64,000 bases of DNA, from assembly GCF_015706575.1 (NCBI RefSeq), contig NW_024037070.1, positions 7,409,598 to 7,473,597 on the forward strand, written 5' to 3'. The DNA is from Patiria miniata (taxonomy: Eukaryota > Echinodermata > Asteroidea > Valvatida > Asterinidae). Both the position numbers and the translations under genes were made by a program. The notes beneath the pieces were generated by a model that was given only the letters and a program-made list of their open reading frames with translations, searched no databases and had not been told where the DNA came from. Of the stretch, positions 58,203 to 64,000 are shown piece by piece; positions within the stretch are counted from its first letter, which is position 1; the number at the start of each line of letters is the position of its first letter.

Positions 58203-59031
58203 TAATACAGCACTTTTATAAAGGAATCAACATTAGGGGAATTGTGCTGGCCATCAGATGGAGTCCATTTATGCACATACGCAATAGTGACCCAACTCGT
58301 AATACAGAAGTCCTACGCAATGCGTTTTACATCTGTTATTTTGCCTGTTTTTGAATCTTAAACAACTCGTACACAATAAGGTATATTTTTTTAATTAACA
58401 CACATGCCATGTATGCTTTTTGTTTTAAATTGTGAATTGGAGTAATAATAGTAATAATAATGGGTACTTATATAATGCTTTTAATTAGGATTCAATTGTT
58501 TGATCCATTCAAAACCAGACAAGAGCAAGAACAGGTAAAAATAAACAGTGAAAACGGTTACAAAAATCATAAAATATGAAACTCAAAATTATTTTTTCCC
58601 ATAAGTTGTGTAGATACAATATCAGTATTACTTGTATTTATATGGTTGTTTATTATTGATATTTTTTTAAAATATGATGTATGTTTTAACTAACGTGGCA
58701 TAATGTTTACAAACAGTTATTCCGGAAAACGGCCATTGGGGGACTAACACATTTTTGTTTTAATATTAATACATTAATTTTAAACAGTAATTAGTAAAGT
58801 GCCCTTATATTTTTATAAGAAGGTTTTTTGTTTCCCTTTTACTTATATAATCTTTCTTTTTTATAATCTAAACTTTTTTTATTGTATAATCTTCTGTAGC
58901 TATGCATATTATTCACAGTGGTGCTCATTTGTTGAATAAAAAAGAGTAAAACAAAATAGTTTGTGAAGTGCCTGTATTAATCCTCTCTTAAGATATGGGG
59001 CCAGGGGTGTGAAGGATGTGGATCCGTGTTC

Positions 59032-59512
59032 TTAAAGGGAAAATACAACATTTGCAAACATCAAAAAATAAAACTACCAAATCATTTTGAAATACCTTGC
59101 TGGACTGTTAGTGAATGACAGTGTAAAGCATCCTGTAAAATTGTGGCACCTGGTATACTGTCATTTTCAAGAAAAGTGGTATTTTTGTATCAATTTCCAA
59201 CGCTGATCAGCCGATCAATTGACCATCGCACTTGTTTGCAATCGATTACAAACCTATGAACGGGCACGAGCCAGCTAGACTGGTTCCCTAACCTTACAAT
59301 TCCCCAATGTATGTAAACTGCTCTGTTTCTTCTTATATGGAGTCAGGGAACCAGACTACAGGAAAATGATCGTTTTTCTTGGTTTATAGCATTTTCGAAC
59401 CCAAAACCTCAAAAAAGTCAGTGTAACTATATTTGCAATTTATATCCAACCCCCCCAATGCCATCCATTTCTGAAAATTACAGCAAAAGCAAATGATGTA
59501 TATTCCCTTTAA
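59032..59512. mobile_element. MITE with TTTAAAGGGAATA ends, copy 2
   Basis: 481 bp, intergenic, same orientation as the copy at 44,398-44,925. The right end TATTCCCTTTAA is intact. Confidence 0.7.
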
Positions 59513-59949
59513 TGGACCGATCCAGTAAGCCCCTCCCACTGCGCACGTGGGCAAATCAACACAGGCTCCTCTCCCATGCCACACTGCATTTTCCCTCCGC
59601 GCGCATCATACGCGCGTGCACGTGCGCATGTCGGACATAAATCACGGCTGTGATTGGTCAGAATACCATGGGGCGGTGCTTACTGGATCGGTCCATTCTC
59701 CATTGTGTAAGAGGGGGAGTCATAACCTTGATCCAGCCCTTCTAGGGGCTTTGGAGGAGGTTGCAGGTTGGGTTTAGGTTGAGAAAAGAGTTAGGAGAAG
59801 CCGCACTAAGGGCCTCTAAATCGGCAAATACCTACATTTTATTTTTCCCCATCATTTTTATGGATGTTTTCGTTAGTGTTTTCTTGTTCAAGGCAAGTGG
59901 GTGGACGTGGGGGGTGGGCGGGGTTAACAATTTTACGTTGCTTAAAAAG

Positions 59950-60050
59950 TGACACTAGAGGGCGCTTCGGGCGGGATACATTTCATTGCAACACGTGTGG
60001 CAAAGTAGCTGACTTCGACAGTTCGAGGTGTCAAACGGCAGTCATAAAAC
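59950..60050 (+). promoter_or_regulatory. Possible first (non-coding) exon of the right-edge gene
   Basis: A CpG-richer zone ends in a strong donor, AAAAC then GTAAGT at 60,051. The first coding exon at about 61,628 starts after an acceptor (GATTTAG), so a spliced upstream leader is expected. Position and donor only. Confidence 0.25.
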
Positions 60051-60421
60051 GTAAGTTCGGTATTCAAAAGAAATCAATAGCTTTATAGCATCATAGCCAG
60101 TACTTTTAAAGAGAGTATACTACTATGTAGTGCGTTTATCAACGCATGACACTCAATATCTACTGGACTTTGGAGGGTTCTTTTAGTGTTTGTTTCTCAC
60201 TTGACTTAACTTACTAACATAACTACATAGTCATGTTGGATGGGTTGGCCATGTTGGCTGACTGTTTTCAGTGTGTGATGCTGCGAGCATAGTGTTGGAA
60301 AGAGATGGACCACTCAGACCAGTTTCTAGCTCGATGGATGTTTTCAGGGTCATGTTGGGACGACCTTTTCGTCGAGGGGCTTCAGGATTCCAGAGTAAGA
60401 CTTGACTAGCTAGCTCATTAC

Positions 60422-61353
60422 TAGCCCGACTGCGTCTGGCCGTACAGTACTATCGCAAGCTCTGTAGTACGGCCAGACGCTGAATGCTTCCAAAAAGACT
60501 GAATTTTTTTGGCCGCTGATGTAGCGATTTTGCTACATCTTTTGATCGAGATTATCTTTTCATCCAGGACAAACATTTCCACAGTTAAGGTTCTTAGTCG
60601 TAGAGCAACTCATACCTTTTCGAAAAAACGTTCTTTGGTCTCAATATTTTCATCCATCTGGCCAAATAACGACTTTCAGTGATCATCTTCCACAAATATC
60701 GTCCCGAAAATGCTCCCCCATGCGATTTCAAAATGGCGGCCGCGCTGTAACTCATGAATATGCATGAAAAGTCTGTGACGTATGACCTCGTGTTTTTGGA
60801 CGTGCGTGCGGCGGCGCCGTACGTACATATGTACATGTACATTACTTGTAGACAACAGCGCAGTACGTGCATGCACACCGCCGCGCAGACGTAAGTGTGC
60901 ATGCACGTACTGGGCTGTTGTCTACAAGTAATGTACATGTACGTACATGTACGTACGGCGCCGCCGCACGCACGTCCAAAAACACGAGGTCATACGTCAC
61001 AGACTTTTCATGCATATTCATGAGTTACAGCGCGGCCGCCATTTTGAAATCGCATTGGGGAGCATTTTCGGGACGATATTTGTGGAAGATGATCACTGAA
61101 AGTCGTTATTTGGCCAGATGGATGAAAATATTGAGACCAAAGAACGTTTTTTCGAAAAGGTACGAGTTGCTCTACGACTAAGAACCTTAACTGTGGAAAT
61201 GTTTGTCCTGGATGAAAAGATAATCTCGATCAAAAGATGTAGCAAAATCGCTACATCAGCGGCCAAAAAAATTCAGTCTTTTGGGAAGCATTCAGCGTCT
61301 GGCCGTACTACAGAGCTTGCGATAGTACTGTACGGCCAGACGCAGTCGGGCTA
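60422..61353. mobile_element. 932-bp foldback (palindromic) transposon with 9-bp target duplication
   Basis: Two arms of about 456 bp are nearly perfect inverted copies around an 18-bp centre at 60,878-60,895. Ends TAGCCCGACTGCGTCTGGCC and GGCCAGACGCAGTCGGGCTA. The flanks repeat GCTCATTAC (60,413-60,421 and 61,354-61,362). Nine-base duplications and long terminal repeats are typical of Mutator-like elements; no transposase is present. Mirror-image frames of about 105-115 codons (60,594-60,938 and 60,867-61,181) are a product of the palindrome. Confidence 0.85.
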
Positions 61354-61658
61354 GCTCATTACATGCATTATCATGGTAAAAGGTAGAAATTGATGGTTTT
61401 CGGTTTTTTTTCCCCATTTTGCCCATAAAAAATTAGGGTAGGGGCTGTCAGAATAGGGTAGATAGGGAAACCGGAAGCAGAACTGTTTTTTTTTTTGGCC
61501 TAAGGGTGCTATGATAGCACCCTTGGCTTCATTTCTTGTGCCATGGGCCCCTCTTGTGTTAAAAACGCCAAGTCTAACATCAACATCAGTCAACAATTGT
61601 TAATTGTTTTCGTCTCTTTGGATTTAGGAGGTGTGCTTGCAAGTCCAGGTTGATTAAC

Positions 61659-63971
61659 ATGGACACGTTGGAATGGTTGGCGAAACACGCATGGATCGAC
61701 AAAATCTTGAGCCACTTTGACCGGAATGCTGTCAAGCCCATTGAAGACAAACCGAATGCACTAATCTGCCAGGTTCTTAATATTAAGGTGTGTATGCTAT
61801 TGCTATTGGCTTTGGTGCGCCTTGTCCCTATAGGCTTTCACGTATTCCTGCTTATTCCTACTTTTTCCACTTTGCTAAGACTACTTTTCCTACCGTTTTC
61901 TTGAAATTCCTACTTTTTTCCTACTTTTTTTGTTTAACTGATTCAAAAAATGAAATCTCGTTGAAAATTTTCATAACAGTGTTTTACTCACTGTCATTGT
62001 AAACCACACAATGAAGGGCTTGGGCGCAGGAGTACTGCAACTGTACTTCCAAGAGCTTAGTTGAGGATGGAGCACAAGTGTTGTGAGTACAGAACGTGCC
62101 AAATGAGGCTTATGATGCTGTGGAAATGGGTATTAACGAAAACTGCTCCTGAAAGCCCGCAATAGTCCTTCTTTTTATCCTTATTTTTCCTTCAAAGTCC
62201 TACATTTGTCATATGTTTTTTAAAATATTTTTTGTAGTATGATCCTACTGTCATTACTGTTCTACTTTTTTTCACCAAGGTCTGCTTGAAAGCCTTCAAT
62301 CCCAAATGTAGTTGGGGCCATAGGTTCCTGTGGGGACTAGGCTTGGGCGATTCCATCATTTTTGGATTTTGATTCCGATTCCGTCTGGGAATCTTGATTC
62401 CATTCGGAATCGATTCCATAATTTTTTGGGAAAAATCCCTAAAAAAAAAATTTACAATTTTTTTTTTTTTTTTTTACTGCTATAAATAACAAGGTTATAC
62501 TGAATTACAGCAAGATGTGTACTTTCATGCAAATATTATCCCTGACCGAACTCAACCCATCAAAGTTCAACAGCAGGTTTTGTTTAAAATCTGTTGGGAT
62601 AGGTACAGTACCCCTAAACAGATGGTCTTTTACACTGGGGTTGGCATACCTCCAGAAACTAAGTCCAACAGTGTGTGTGTACAATTTCCCATGTGGGTGT
62701 TGGAATTTGCCAAAATGGGTGCGGTCATTCCTAGTAAATTAGGCTGGGGAGTTAGGGTTAATGACTTTGAAGTTTTAAACTACCAATGTCTGTCCTCTTG
62801 CAAGCGCATATCCCTGCTGCTAAGTTCCTTGGTGTCCAACTGACTAAATTTAAAATTTGCGGCATACACAGTTTTCTGACTGTTCAGTCACAAAGGTCAA
62901 ACATGTAGGTCGTAAATTCTACTTGTTGGAATGTAAGCTAGGTCACTTGTGTGCAGGGCATTTGACTTATAGTATAGAGAAATAGTATGTACATGTACAT
63001 GTAAGGCTTGCATTGTACACAGACCTGGTGCGTAAGTACAGTTGATTGTCTATTCCTGGTATGTACATTGTACCTATGGTAGGAAACTAGCTGGACTGAA
63101 AAGTTTATTGGGAGTTTATGTACTTCTTGTATGGGGCTATAAAATATACCTATTTTTCCTTTGTTCATGAACAGATCTAGGTAAGTTTAATAAGAGGCAG
63201 TTATTAAATTACAACTAAGATTGTAATTTTGAAAGCTTGTGAGCTACATCAAAGTACATAGTTCAGGCAAAAAAAAAAGTCTCCGGTTTCTGGTATGCGC
63301 GCGCGTCGCCATAGCCATGCGCGTCGGCAAAATGAAAAAGTTTTTTTTTCAATGAAAGATGATGTCTCAAAACCGCCAAACTCGCTGGTTTGACTGGAAT
63401 CCTGCTGCTGCACAATTTTAACGTGTTTTTAGATTGGGTTATGATCGAGAATAAGCTTTATGTGGCCTCTCTGGACTCCCATATATTTGCACTAAGTTTA
63501 GTCGAGGACCATTTGCAGTCATCAGCCGACATTTGAAGCAAAAAAAATCAGGTAAAAAAAAAAAGCCACGTCGCCGCACCACTTTTTGGGCAAGCTCCAT
63601 ACCAGAAACCGGAGACTTTTTTGGGGGGGCCTAACATGCAGTTTTTACTCAGGAAAATAGTTGATACATTTGTACAATTTTATGCAACATGGTTTCAAGG
63701 TGGACAGTCAATATTACCTCCCTGAGGTATTGGAAATTGACAAACTAATTCCTGAGGTGAAGCCAAGGAACTGGTGTGTACACTTCTAATACGGAGGGGT
63801 AAATTGTCAATCCTTTGAACCTTTGTTATAAAAATAAAATACTTCTTGGTTTGCTTTTTTTCAGGTTTTTGAGGAGCCCATCAGTGGCATGGGTGGATTG
63901 GCAGAAGTCCACGACAGCCAACTCTACATAAAAGCACTGTTCTCCGTAAACGCCATCAGAAAATTCGACGA
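61659..63971 (+). CDS. First two coding exons of a gene running off the right edge; TPP1/ACD-like OB-fold candidate
   Basis: Exon 61659-61787 (43 codons, phase 0) joins 63865-63971 (35 codons plus 2). The acceptor before 63,865 has a long T tract, and GTAAGA follows 63,971. The 78 residues read ...WLAKHAWIDKILSHF...ALICQVLNIK, then VFEEPISGMG...AEVHDSQLYIKALFS...AIRKFDE. The order W-I-x-x-I-L, then Q-V-L, then D-S-x-x-Y-I-K-A-L matches the start of the OB-fold of the shelterin protein TPP1/ACD (human W-I-R-E-L-I-L, L-E-V-L, V-S-D-G-x-x-S-V-R-C-L-V). TPP1 bridges TIN2 and POT1 at telomeres and recruits telomerase. The match is by pattern only; the rest is outside the window. The ATG at 61,659 is the first in the exon. 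Confidence 0.5.
63266..63631. mobile_element. GTCTCCGGTTTC MITE, copy 5
   Basis: About 366 bp, between the two coding exons of the right-edge gene. Same ends and core as copy 4; the TTA duplication is imperfect on the left. Confidence 0.75.
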
Positions 63972-64000
63972 GTAAGAAAAACACTGTGTTTTTTTTTTTT

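Larger units (their letters stand above)
57068..61658. other. Intergenic stretch between the glucosyltransferase and the right-edge gene
   Basis: Holds the glucosyltransferase 3' UTR, a 520-bp MITE (57,683-58,202), an AT-rich quiet zone (58,210-58,980), a second MITE (59,032-59,512), a CpG-richer zone (59,520-60,050) that may be the next gene's promoter, and a 932-bp foldback element (60,422-61,353). No exon-like frame outside repeats. Confidence 0.6.

Noticed and set aside
60594..61181. Two open frames of about 105-115 codons, mirror images
   Set aside because: They lie on the arms of the palindromic transposon, so their similarity comes from the inverted repeat. No known domain.
61659..63971. 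Right-edge gene as BIVM, the vertebrate neighbour of POGLUT2
   Set aside because: The 78 visible residues show no resemblance to BIVM; an OB-fold start of TPP1/ACD type fits better.
1..64000. CRISPR arrays, rRNA genes, bacterial operons or integrated virus genes
   Set aside because: No regular spacer-repeat pattern, rRNA motif, operon-like frames or viral proteins were seen; all long frames belong to spliced animal genes or repeats.

Overview
This is a stretch of animal (metazoan) nuclear DNA. Coding sequence is split into short exons with GT/AG junctions and introns of about 0.3 to 4.5 kb, and many short inverted-repeat transposons fill introns and intergenic DNA. Gene content, frequent TACATGTA words and dense MITEs suggest a marine invertebrate deuterostome, most likely an echinoderm such as a sea star. 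That placement is inference. No bacterial operon, CRISPR array or rRNA was seen.

Left part (about 1-16,970, minus strand): the 5' portion of a large multidomain gene. Its exons encode, in order, a signal peptide, a C-type lectin domain, an EGF module, a Thr/Ser-rich linker, a second EGF module and three tandem LamG/pentraxin-like domains. The third domain runs off the left edge, so the C-terminus is unseen. Nearly every intron is phase 1.

Middle (19,194 to about 36,600, minus strand): a complete 23-exon adhesion GPCR gene. Chaining the exons in phase gives 972 codons: signal peptide, Thr/Pro-rich stretch, GAIN domain, GPS cleavage motif, seven membrane helices and a long cytoplasmic tail ending in YDEN repeats. 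The two minus-strand genes lie head to tail and may be related cell-surface proteins.

Right part (39,984-57,067, plus strand): a complete 10-exon gene for a POGLUT2/POGLUT3 (KDELC) ER protein O-glucosyltransferase: signal peptide, filamin-type domain, CAP10 glycosyltransferase domain and a C-terminal HEEL signal (509 codons). This enzyme family glucosylates EGF repeats and the lectin-like gene carries EGF modules, but no functional link between them is claimed. From 61,659 to the right edge are the first two coding exons of another plus-strand gene; they resemble the start of the OB-fold of the shelterin protein TPP1/ACD (tentative).

Mobile DNA is the other main content: a TTA-flanked MITE family ending in GTCTCCGGTTTC with five copies and a sister family with two, several palindromic elements, a 932-bp foldback element with a 9-bp target duplication, a 1.1-kb element with GGATCTGATCC subterminal repeats, a tRNA-derived SINE-like head, and a hammerhead ribozyme motif of the kind carried by Penelope-like retroelements, in sense orientation inside an intron of the lectin/LamG gene.
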